Shown here piece after piece: positions 52,335 to 59,908 of a DNA stretch of 64,000 nucleotides. The position numbers and the translations under genes are program-made. The DNA comes from JAWRCU01 sp033542235 (lineage in GTDB: Bacteria; Pseudomonadota; Alphaproteobacteria; Rhizobiales; Rhizobiaceae), in the NCBI RefSeq assembly GCF_033542235.1, contig NZ_JAWRCU010000012.1:158258-222257 (forward strand). Direction: 5' to 3'. How positions within the stretch are numbered: position 1 is the first letter of the stretch; the number at the start of each line of letters is the position of its first letter. The notes under the pieces were generated by a model. The model had not been told where the DNA came from and did not search any database. It worked only from the letters and a program-made list of their open reading frames with translations.

Positions 52335-53255
52335 CTAGCTCGGCGGCCGGAACGGCTTGGCCAGAGAGGCCGGAAAGTGCAGCGCGAGCATCTGCCTGTT
52401 CTGCGAGATGATGACGAGAACGACGATGGTCGCGAGATAGGGCAGGGCGGACAGCAGCTCGGATGGCACTGCCAGCCCGAGGGCCTGGCCCTGGAGCTGC
52501 AGGATCGTCATGCCGCCGAACAGCCAGGCGCCGATGAGCACACGCAGTGGCCGCCAGGTCGCGAAGACGACGAGCGCAAGCGAGATCCAGCCCTTGCCCG
52601 CGGTCATGTTCTCGACCCAGAGCGGCGTATAGGCGACCGAGAGGTAGGCGCCGGCAAGGCCTGCCATGAGGCCGCCGAACAGCACCGCCAGATATCTGAT
52701 CCGCACCACGGGATAGCCGATCGCATGCGAGGTTTCCGGCGACTCCCCGATAGTGCGCAGGATCAGGCCGCCCTTGGTCCTATAGAGGAACAAGGTGATC
52801 AGCACGAACATCAGCAGCGCGAGATAGACGAGCGGGTCATAGCGGAAAAAGAGCGGTCCGAGCACCGGGACATCCGAGAGCACCGGGATATGGACGCGCC
52901 TCAGCGCCTCGATCGGCGTGCTGCCGAAACCGCGGCCGATGAAGGCGGAGACGCCGGAGCCGAAGATCGCCAGCGCCAGGCCCGCAGCGTATTGGTTGGT
53001 GAGGAAGCTGAGCGCGAGCACGCCGAACAGCAGCGAAGCGGCCGCACCGGCAAGCGCCCCGATGAGGATCGCAACCGGCATCGGCAGGCCGGAGAAGACG
53101 GCCCAGAAGGCGAAGGCTGCGCCGATCAGCATCATGCCCTCGATGCCGAGATTGAGCACACCGGCTTTCTCGACAACGAGCTCGCCCAGTGCCGCCAAGA
53201 TCAGCGGCGTCGCCGCGACGATCGTGCCGGTAAAGATCGCAACGAACAGCTCCAT
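52335..53255 (-). CDS. BMP-type (nucleoside) ABC transporter permease 2
   Basis: The 306-residue BPD_transp_2 family permease has about eight TM helices (ATPLILAALGELVVEKAGVL at the start, GMMLIGAAFAFWAVFSGL next). It resembles the second permease of purine-nucleoside importers of the NupABC/YufPQ type. Its start overlaps the permease 1 stop (ATGA) and it is last in the operon. A decayed paralogue lies at 23275-23840. Confidence 0.9.
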   Translation of the reverse strand: MELFVAIFTGTIVAATPLILAALGELVVEKAGVLNLGIEGMMLIGAAFAFWAVFSGLPMPVAILIGALAGAAASLLFGVLALSFLTNQYAAGLALAIFGSGVSAFIGRGFGSTPIEALRRVHIPVLSDVPVLGPLFFRYDPLVYLALLMFVLITLFLYRTKGGLILRTIGESPETSHAIGYPVVRIRYLAVLFGGLMAGLAGAYLSVAYTPLWVENMTAGKGWISLALVVFATWRPLRVLIGAWLFGGMTILQLQGQALGLAVPSELLSALPYLATIVVLVIISQNRQMLALHFPASLAKPFRPPS

Positions 53256-54337
53256 CAGCCATGCTCCGGCAGCCGGCGAAGCCGGTAGAAGATGAAGAAA
53301 TCGGCGGCAAGCAGGAAGAAGAGCAATATGCCTTGGAAGATGCGCGTCAGCGCCGCGGGAAGGCCCAGATTCATCTGCACGGCCTCGCCGCCGAGAAACA
53401 GCAGGGACATCAGCAAGCCGCCGAGCACGATGCCGAACGCGTTGAGCCGGCCGATGAAGGCGACGATGATCGCGGCAAAGCCGTAGCCCGGCGAGACTTG
53501 CGGCGAGAGCTGGCCGAGCGGACCGGCCAGCTCGGCCATGCCCGCGATGCCGGCTGCCGCGCCCCCTGCCAGCAGCCCGGTCCAGACTGCGGCCGATTGC
53601 CTAAAGCCGGCATAGCGCGCGGCGAGCGGCGCCGCGCCGCTGACCGACATCTTGTAGCCGAGAAAGCTGCGGTCGGTGAAAATCCACATCCCGAGAACGG
53701 CGATGACGGTGATGAAGATCGACGGATTGAGGCGATAGGAATAGTCGAACGGCTCGAACATTGCGGTCGGCGGCAGCAGCGCCGTCTGCGGATAGTTGAA
53801 GCCTTGCGGGTCGCGCCACGGCCCGTGCACCAGCCAAGACAGGAACAGCGTCGCGACATAGGTGAGCATCAGCGTGACGAGGATCTCGTTGGTGTTCATC
53901 CGCGCCCTGAGGAAGGCCGGGATCGCCGCCCATGCCATGCCCGCCCCGGCGCCGGCCAGGAACATCAACGGCAGCAGCAAGAGGCTGTCGGGATTGGGAT
54001 AGAAGAGGCCGACGCCGCAAGCGGCGATCGCGCCCATCGTGAACTGCCCCTCGGCGCCGATGTTCCAGACATTGGCGCGGAAGCCGACGGCCAGCCCGCA
54101 GGCGATGAGGACCAGCGGCGAGGCTTTGAGCAGCCATTCCGACAAGCCGTTCACGGAATCGAGCGGCGCGACGAAGAAGGCCGCAAGCGTCGTCAGCGGA
54201 TTGTAGCCAAGCACGGCAAAGAGTACCGATCCGACGACAAGCGTCAGGACCGTTGCGATGACAGGCGCAGCGATCCGCATCAGCGCGGATGGCTCGGGCC
54301 TTTGCTCAACCCTGAAGCTTAGTTTCATCCTGCCCAT
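53255..54337 (-). CDS. BMP-type (nucleoside) ABC transporter permease 1
   Basis: The 360-residue permease has about nine TM helices and the family segment GFRANVWNIGAEGQFTMGAI, characteristic of the first permease in BMP/nucleoside-type importers. Two start codons are possible, 54337 and 54328; both overlap the end of the ATPase gene by more than 20 bases, which implies translational coupling. Confidence 0.9.
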   Translation of the reverse strand: MGRMKLSFRVEQRPEPSALMRIAAPVIATVLTLVVGSVLFAVLGYNPLTTLAAFFVAPLDSVNGLSEWLLKASPLVLIACGLAVGFRANVWNIGAEGQFTMGAIAACGVGLFYPNPDSLLLLPLMFLAGAGAGMAWAAIPAFLRARMNTNEILVTLMLTYVATLFLSWLVHGPWRDPQGFNYPQTALLPPTAMFEPFDYSYRLNPSIFITVIAVLGMWIFTDRSFLGYKMSVSGAAPLAARYAGFRQSAAVWTGLLAGGAAAGIAGMAELAGPLGQLSPQVSPGYGFAAIIVAFIGRLNAFGIVLGGLLMSLLFLGGEAVQMNLGLPAALTRIFQGILLFFLLAADFFIFYRLRRLPEHG

Positions 54338-55841
54338 TCGCTGCGCCGTTCCCCGCCCTCGTCATGAGGAGCCCCACCTCTTCGCGATCCGTCTCTCTTC
54401 TGACGAGCGGTCCGGAAACCCGGCCGCGGCAGATCACCAGCAGCCGGTCGCAGATTTCGAACAGCTCGTCGAGCTCTTCCGAGACGATCAGAACCGCCGC
54501 GCCGGCGCGGCTGAGATCAACCAGTGTCTGCCTGATGAAGGCAGCCGCACCCACGTCGACACCCCAGGTCGGCTGCGAGACGAGAAGCAGCTTCGGCTCC
54601 AGCGCGATCTCGCGCCCGACTATGTATTTCTGGAGGTTGCCGCCCGACAGGCTCTGCGCACTGGATTGGGGGCCGTTGGCCTTGACCTTGAACCTGTCGA
54701 TGATGCCGCTCGCTGACGCCATGGCCTTGGCACGATCAACAAGCCCTTTGCGCACTAGTCCACGACGATGTGTCGTCAGGACGGTGTTTTCCCAGAGCGA
54801 CTGCGGCGGCACCGCGCCGCGGCCAAGCCGTTCCTCCGGAACGAAGGCCATGCCGAGCCGGCGCCGCCATGCCGGATCCAGTCGCCCGACCGGCTGTCCG
54901 TCGATCCGGATCGCTTCTGCTTTGTGATGAAGCCGTTCGCCGCTCAACAGGGAGACGAGCTCGGCTTGGCCGTTTCCGGAAACGCCGGCAAGGCCGACGA
55001 TCTCGCCGCCATGGACGTCGAAGGAGATCTCCTGGAGATCGGTCCCATATTGGTCGGCGGCGGGCGCCGACAGTCCGCGCACCTGCAGCACCGGTTGGGC
55101 GCTTCGGACCGACGGATCGACATGCATCTCGGGAAGCTTCGCGCCGACCATCATGCGCGCCAGTTCCAGCGCCGTCGTCTCCTTCGGCCCGGCGGTACCC
55201 GTCACTCTGCCGTTGCGCAGCACCGTCGCGCTGTCGCAGAGCTGCTGCACTTCCTCGAGCTTGTGGCTGATATAGAGGATGCTGCACCCCTCGCTTGCCA
55301 GCTGCCGCAGCGTCTCGAAAAGCTTCAATACCGCCTGGGGCGTCAGCACCGAGGTAGGCTCGTCGAGGATCAGCAGCTTCGGCGCCTGCAGGAGGCAGCG
55401 CACGATCTCGACCCGCTGGCGCTCTCCGACCGAGAGGTCGTGCACGCTGCGGTGCGGGTCGATCGGCATGCCGTAGCGTAGTGAGAGCTCCGTGATCCGC
55501 CGGGCCAATCCCGCAAGGTCGAAGCCGCTCACCGAAAGCGCGATGTTCTCCACCACGGAGACGGATTCGAACAGCGCGAAATGCTGGTAGACCATCTCGA
55601 TCCCGAGCGCGCGCGAGACGGCTGGGTTGTGGTCCTCGATCAGCTTGCCGTCGCAGTAGATCTCGCCGGAATCGGCCTGCGCGGCGCCGTAGATGATCTT
55701 CATCAGCGTCGACTTGCCGGCGCCGTTCTCGCCAAGAACCGCATGGATCTCGCCGGGCATGATCGACAGCGAGATGTCGTCATTGGCGACGACGCCGGGA
55801 TAGCGCTTCGAGATATTGTGCAGTTCGAGGCGTGGGGTCAT
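54306..55841 (-). CDS. BMP-type (nucleoside) ABC transporter ATPase
   Basis: The 511-residue tandem ATPase has Walker A GENGAGKST in the first half and a degenerate GVSGNGQAE in the second, signatures LSVGERQRVEIVRCL and LSGGNLQKYIVGREI, and first Walker B LLILDEPTSVLTPQ. The altered second half is normal for NupA/RbsA-like proteins. It follows the binding-protein gene after a 102-base gap containing a compound hairpin. Confidence 0.92.
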   Translation of the reverse strand: MTPRLELHNISKRYPGVVANDDISLSIMPGEIHAVLGENGAGKSTLMKIIYGAAQADSGEIYCDGKLIEDHNPAVSRALGIEMVYQHFALFESVSVVENIALSVSGFDLAGLARRITELSLRYGMPIDPHRSVHDLSVGERQRVEIVRCLLQAPKLLILDEPTSVLTPQAVLKLFETLRQLASEGCSILYISHKLEEVQQLCDSATVLRNGRVTGTAGPKETTALELARMMVGAKLPEMHVDPSVRSAQPVLQVRGLSAPAADQYGTDLQEISFDVHGGEIVGLAGVSGNGQAELVSLLSGERLHHKAEAIRIDGQPVGRLDPAWRRRLGMAFVPEERLGRGAVPPQSLWENTVLTTHRRGLVRKGLVDRAKAMASASGIIDRFKVKANGPQSSAQSLSGGNLQKYIVGREIALEPKLLLVSQPTWGVDVGAAAFIRQTLVDLSRAGAAVLIVSEELDELFEICDRLLVICRGRVSGPLVRRETDREEVGLLMTRAGNGAANGQDETKLQG

Positions 55842-55882
55842 TCAAGGTCCTGCCGTAGCCTGGGCGAGGGGGATGGAACGCA

Positions 55883-55929
55883 GCCGGCAGCCGTCGTGAG
55901 CGATCGTCGCTCAGCCGAGGGCTGCCGGC
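55883..55929 (-). other. Compound hairpin after the BMP-type binding-protein gene
   Basis: The outer stem GCCGGCAGCC (55883-55892) pairs with GGCTGCCGGC (55920-55929). An inner stem TGAGCGA-TCG-TCGCTCA lies at 55897-55913. It starts 14 bases after the binding-protein stop on the minus strand and has no T-tract. It is the third post-binding-protein hairpin in this window. Confidence 0.6.
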
Positions 55930-55943
55930 CATCCTAGCTGCGG

Positions 55944-57038
55944 TCAGGCGAGCTTGCCGATCATCCCCTTCACGAACCAGTTCATGCCACGGATATCGGC
56001 GTCCGAAAGCACCGAGCCTGCAGGCACTTTGACGTTGCCGTCCTGGTCCTTCAGCTCGCCGCCATAGGGATGGACCTTGCCGCTGCCGATATCGGCTTCG
56101 AGCTGCTTGAGCTTGACCTTCACGTCGGCCGGGATCTGGTCGTTGTAAGGGGCCATCTTGACCACACCCGCGGCCAGGCCATCCCAGCGCACCTCAGGTT
56201 TCCAGTTGCCGGCGGCGACCGCCTTGGCCGGGTTGACGTAGTCGCTGGTCCAGTCGAGCGTGAAAGCCGTGAGCTGCTTGCCCGAGGCGAACTTCGACAT
56301 GTCGCTGGCATAGCCGATCGACCATGCACCGTTCTCGCCCGCAACCTGAACGCCGGTCGCAGTGTCCGTCATCGAGCAGATCACGTCACAGCCCTGGCTG
56401 GCCAGCGTGTTGGCAGCTTCCTTTTCCTTGCCCGGGTCGAACCATGAATTGAGGAAGATGGCGTTGCATGTCGCCGCCGGATTGACGCTCTGCGCGCCGA
56501 GCAGCAGCGCATTGGCCGGGCCGACGATATCGGGGATAGGGAAGCCGCCGATGAAACCGATCTTGCCCGATTTCGACATATACCCGCCAGCCGCGCCGGC
56601 AACGAATGTGCCCTCGTAATATTTCGCTTCGAACGTGCCGAGGTTGGGTAGATGCACGATGCCCGAGCAATGCTCGAAGGCGACATTGGGGAAGCGCGGC
56701 GCGACCTTCTGCAGCGGCGTGCCATGCGAGAAGCTGGTGCCGAAAATGAGCTTGTTGCCGGAGGAGGCAAGCTCGCGGAAAACGCGCTCGGCATCCTGAG
56801 GCATGAAGATGTTGTCGATGATCGTGAGCTCGACCTTGTCGCCGAGCGCTTCCTTGATCGCCGCAGCGCCCAGGCTGTGCTGCTTGGTCCAGCCGATCTC
56901 GGCGACCGGCGAAACATACACCACGCCTACCTTCAGCACCTCCTGCGCATTGGCGATGCGGGCCAGGCCCCCGGTCCCGAGCGCGGCACCCAGTGCGCTA
57001 CCGTTTTTCAGAAAATCGCGTCTTGTCGTCTTCAGCAT
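55944..57038 (-). CDS. BMP-family (Med/PnrA-like) ABC substrate-binding protein, Tat-exported
   Basis: The 364-residue protein has a twin-arginine signal (TTRRDFLKNGSALGAALG) followed by the BMP domain: VGVVYVSPVAEIGWTKQHSL, IFGTSFSHGTPLQKVAPRFP, IGFIGGFPIPDIVG, and ANTLASQGCDVICSMTDTAT. BMP proteins such as PnrA bind purine nucleosides, and relatives in proteobacteria serve purine bases and other ligands. The ATG at 57038 has AGAGG at good spacing; a GTG three codons upstream is the alternative. It follows the GntR regulator by 26 bases and is divergent, with it, from the demethylase-like genes. Confidence 0.9.
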   Translation of the reverse strand: MLKTTRRDFLKNGSALGAALGTGGLARIANAQEVLKVGVVYVSPVAEIGWTKQHSLGAAAIKEALGDKVELTIIDNIFMPQDAERVFRELASSGNKLIFGTSFSHGTPLQKVAPRFPNVAFEHCSGIVHLPNLGTFEAKYYEGTFVAGAAGGYMSKSGKIGFIGGFPIPDIVGPANALLLGAQSVNPAATCNAIFLNSWFDPGKEKEAANTLASQGCDVICSMTDTATGVQVAGENGAWSIGYASDMSKFASGKQLTAFTLDWTSDYVNPAKAVAAGNWKPEVRWDGLAAGVVKMAPYNDQIPADVKVKLKQLEADIGSGKVHPYGGELKDQDGNVKVPAGSVLSDADIRGMNWFVKGMIGKLA

Positions 57039-57064
57039 GTCGTTCACCTCTGTGGTCTTCTGGT

Positions 57065-57874
57065 TCAGCCCCTCTCCGGCACAATGCCGGAGCTTTCATG
57101 TGGATGGCCGTGGCCGTGTTCTGTCGCACGGCTCTCATCATCGGCCAGTTCTTCCTTCTTCCTCCCGCTTCCATTGGCGCCATCGGCTTCCGGCTGCATG
57201 TCGAGATAGGGCGCAAGCGCCTCGCGCGGACTAAGCTCGGGAAAGACGGCGCGGTCCATGATGTAGCCCCGCACCACGGCGCGGTGATGCGTATCGATCA
57301 ATTCTGTCGCCTGCTTCAGCCGCCCTTTTTCCAGGAGGTCGATGATACGGGAATGATCGTCGAGCAGGTTGCAATAATCGAAGTCGGCGGTGATCAGGGA
57401 GCGCAGCAGTGTCGTGCGGCGGATGAGCTGCGCATGGATTTCCTGCATCACCTTGTTGCGGCTGAGCCGCACGAGCAGGGTGTGGAATTCCTGGCCGAGC
57501 AGATCGGCTAGCCCATCATTCCCGGCGGCGACCGCCTGGCGCTGGCGCTCGACATGCTGGCGCAATTCCGCCCAGCCGGCCGGACCGAGGCGGTCGCTGA
57601 GTTGTGCAGCCACGCCCTGCTCGACCAGCGTCAAGGCATCGTAGATTTCCAGCGCCTCCTGCAGGCTCGGCTTGGCGACGAAGGCTCCGCGATTGCGTTC
57701 GATCTGCGCGAGGCCGTCATTGGCGAGCCTTATCAGCGCCTGCCGCACGACGATGCGGCTGACGCCGAAGATCTCTGAAAGCTCGCGCTCGCCAAGTTTG
57801 CAGCCCGGCACCAGACGATGCTCGATAATTGCCCGGGTGAGCACATCGGCGATGGCCTGCGAGCGGCTGCTCAT
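57065..57874 (-). CDS. GntR/FCD-family regulator of the transport and demethylation locus
   Basis: The 269-residue regulator has an N-terminal winged helix (VLTRAIIEHRLVPGCKLGER, GVSRIVVRQALIRLANDGL) and a C-terminal FCD domain (about 80-225, EALEIYDALTLVEQGVAAQL, DHSRIIDLLEKGRLKQA) whose histidines and acidic residues usually hold a metal and a ligand. The C-terminal tail is His/Glu-rich (TEHGHGHPHESS) and beyond the normal family length. The ATG at 57874 is preferred; a GTG at 57889 is possible. It heads the ABC transporter operon and is divergent from the Rieske-less oxygenase genes. Confidence 0.88.
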   Translation of the reverse strand: MSSRSQAIADVLTRAIIEHRLVPGCKLGERELSEIFGVSRIVVRQALIRLANDGLAQIERNRGAFVAKPSLQEALEIYDALTLVEQGVAAQLSDRLGPAGWAELRQHVERQRQAVAAGNDGLADLLGQEFHTLLVRLSRNKVMQEIHAQLIRRTTLLRSLITADFDYCNLLDDHSRIIDLLEKGRLKQATELIDTHHRAVVRGYIMDRAVFPELSPREALAPYLDMQPEADGANGSGRKKEELADDESRATEHGHGHPHESSGIVPERG

Positions 57875-58038
57875 GCGCGAACCCGTCACTCCGCAAAGGA
57901 AAGCACGAGGGGAGCCGTTCCATCGGCGCCGAAGGGACCTACAAGCCGCCTCCGGAACGGATTCCAGTGCCCAAACTGGATGGCAATCATTTTATCCTGT
58001 CAACAACAAAATCGAAAATTGCTGGACAAAAACCCCGG

Positions 58039-58051
58039 ATTGATATCCAAT
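58039..58051. promoter_or_regulatory. Short inverted repeat in the divergent promoter region
   Basis: ATTG-ATATC-CAAT lies 37 bases before the first oxygenase gene in an AT-rich 213-base intergenic region between the GntR gene and the demethylase-like operon. A TGT-CA-ACA near-palindrome lies further upstream. Both are weak candidates for GntR binding. Confidence 0.3.
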
Positions 58052-58087
58052 CTTGGCAACAAACGAGCGGGCAACCCGAGACAGCCG

Positions 58088-58960
58088 ATGGCAGTTGCGA
58101 AGGCGCATGAATGCAGCGACCGCATGCTCCTCAATGATTGGCATGTGGTCGCCGATGAGGCAATGCTTAATTCGCAGGCGGCGCTTAGTACCTGCCTTTT
58201 TGGTGTGCATATTTCAGTCGGGAAGGCATCTGGCGCTCCTGTAAAGGTGATGCGAACCGATACCGGCGCGCCGGTCGCGAGCGCCGAGAAATACGGCTTC
58301 GTCTGGGCCTGCCTCGGTGAGCCCGAGCGCGACATCATCGACATTCCCGAGGCTTGGGAAAGTGACCGCCATCTGGTGACAGGCGGCTCGATCGCGGTGA
58401 AGGTTTCGGGGCTCAGGGCCGTCGAGAACTTCCTCGACATGGGACATTTCCCGTTTGTCCATACCGGCCTGCTGGGCGAGGAGCCGCACACGGAGGTGGC
58501 GCCCTACAAGGTCGAGATCACGGAAGCGGACGAAGTCCTGGCGACGGAATGCAAATTCTACCAGCCGCTGGCATCGCCGACTGCAAAGCAAGGCTTCATC
58601 GTCGACTACATCTACAAGGTGATCCGGCCCTATACGGTTGCGCTCTATAAGAGCAACCCCGTGCAGAAACACCGGCTTGACGTCATCGTGCTCTTCGTGC
58701 AGCCGGTGGACGAGGAAAACTGCGTCGCCCACCCGTTCCTCTGTTATCTCAAGGACAATATCGACGCGGCGACGGTGCGCTGGTTCATGCAGCTGATCTT
58801 CGCGCAGGACAAGCCGATCCTGGAAAACCAACTGCCGAAACGCCTGCCGCTCGACCCGGCCGCGGAGACGCCGATCCGCGCGGATGCGAGCTCGGTCTAC
58901 TACCGGCGCTGGTTGCGCAGCCGGGACGTGACATATGGCGCCATCCCCGCGCGCGCCTGA
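58088..58960 (+). CDS. Rieske-less oxygenase catalytic subunit, NdmC-like, copy 1
   Basis: The 290-residue protein matches the catalytic half of Rieske non-heme iron oxygenases of the vanillate/caffeine demethylase type, but the N-terminal Rieske domain is collapsed: between LLNDWHVVADEAM and YGFVWACLGEP there is no CxH or CxxH cluster. The iron site is intact: NFLDMGHFPFVH (H120, H125) and the distal Asp in AQDKPILENQ (D241). The ATG at 58088 gives an N-terminus that aligns with copy 2; an ATG at 58124 is possible. Electrons must come from a Rieske domain elsewhere, here the 59909-61675 protein. A role in oxidative N-demethylation is inferred from this architecture. Confidence 0.85.
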   Translation: MAVAKAHECSDRMLLNDWHVVADEAMLNSQAALSTCLFGVHISVGKASGAPVKVMRTDTGAPVASAEKYGFVWACLGEPERDIIDIPEAWESDRHLVTGGSIAVKVSGLRAVENFLDMGHFPFVHTGLLGEEPHTEVAPYKVEITEADEVLATECKFYQPLASPTAKQGFIVDYIYKVIRPYTVALYKSNPVQKHRLDVIVLFVQPVDEENCVAHPFLCYLKDNIDAATVRWFMQLIFAQDKPILENQLPKRLPLDPAAETPIRADASSVYYRRWLRSRDVTYGAIPARA

Positions 58961-58977
58961 TCCCAAGGGACAACACC

Positions 58978-59877
58978 ATGACGAAATGCTCTGATCCCGT
59001 GATCCTCAATCTCTGGCACCCGCTTGCTGCCATATCGGAATCGCCGGTCGATACCGTCGTCGAGACGGTCCTGCTGGAGGAGCGGCTGAGCCTGGCGGTG
59101 AATTCCAAGGGCGACGCGACGGTTTGGCGGTCACGTCCCGAACTTCCGGCGGGGCACAAGGTCGAGTTGGAGAAGATCCGGGAGAGGCTGCCGTCGAAGG
59201 TCGCTTACGGTTATGTCTGGGGTTCACTGGGCAACCCGCCGGCCGACATCTTCCCGATCCCCGAATATAGCGAGAACGACCGCCGCAGGCTCAACGCCGC
59301 GACGCTGGGCGTGAACGTCTCGGCGCCGCGCGCGATCGAGAATTTCCTCGACATGGGACACTTCCCCTATGTTCACACCGACATCCTCGGGGCGGAGCCG
59401 CACACCGAGGTGAAGGAATACGATGTCGAGATCTCTGCCGATCGCGACGAGATCGTCGCGACACGCTGCCGGTTCTTCCAGCCCATGGCGTCCACCGCTT
59501 CGCGCGGCGGCGCCGATGTCGAATATATCTACCGCGTCCCGCATCCCTATTGCTCGGTGCTCTATAAATCGAGCCCGGTCGACGAGAAGCGGCTGGATGT
59601 GATCGCGATCTTCCTGCAGCCGGTCGACCAGGAGCATATCCGCGCGCATATGATGCTGTGCGTCCTCGACGAGGAGAACGAGGACAAGATCATCAAGCGC
59701 TTCCAGCAGACGATCTTCGGCCAGGACAAGCCGATCCTGGAGAACCAGTTTCCCAAGCGCCTGCCGCTCGACCCGCGCGCCGAGACCCCGATCCGCGCCG
59801 ACAAATCGGCCATCGCCTACCGGCGCTGGCTCAGCCAGAAGGGCGTGACCTACGGGGTCATCCCAGCTGCGATTTAA
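58978..59877 (+). CDS. Rieske-less oxygenase catalytic subunit, NdmC-like, copy 2
   Basis: The 299-residue paralogue of the preceding gene starts 17 bases after it. It begins with VILNLWHPLAAISE, skips the Rieske cluster entirely and continues with KVAYGYVWGSLGNPPADIF. Iron ligands are present in NFLDMGHFPYVH (H128, H133) and GQDKPILENQ (D250). The two copies share the C-terminal ILENQ.PKRLPLDP.AETPIRAD block but differ in the N-terminal third and substrate-pocket region, so they may act on different positions or form a hetero-oligomer. Both lack electron-transfer cofactors of their own. Confidence 0.87.
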   Translation: MTKCSDPVILNLWHPLAAISESPVDTVVETVLLEERLSLAVNSKGDATVWRSRPELPAGHKVELEKIRERLPSKVAYGYVWGSLGNPPADIFPIPEYSENDRRRLNAATLGVNVSAPRAIENFLDMGHFPYVHTDILGAEPHTEVKEYDVEISADRDEIVATRCRFFQPMASTASRGGADVEYIYRVPHPYCSVLYKSSPVDEKRLDVIAIFLQPVDQEHIRAHMMLCVLDEENEDKIIKRFQQTIFGQDKPILENQFPKRLPLDPRAETPIRADKSAIAYRRWLSQKGVTYGVIPAAI

Positions 59878-59908
59878 CAGCGGCGCGATCTGACCAGGAG
59901 AGGAAATA

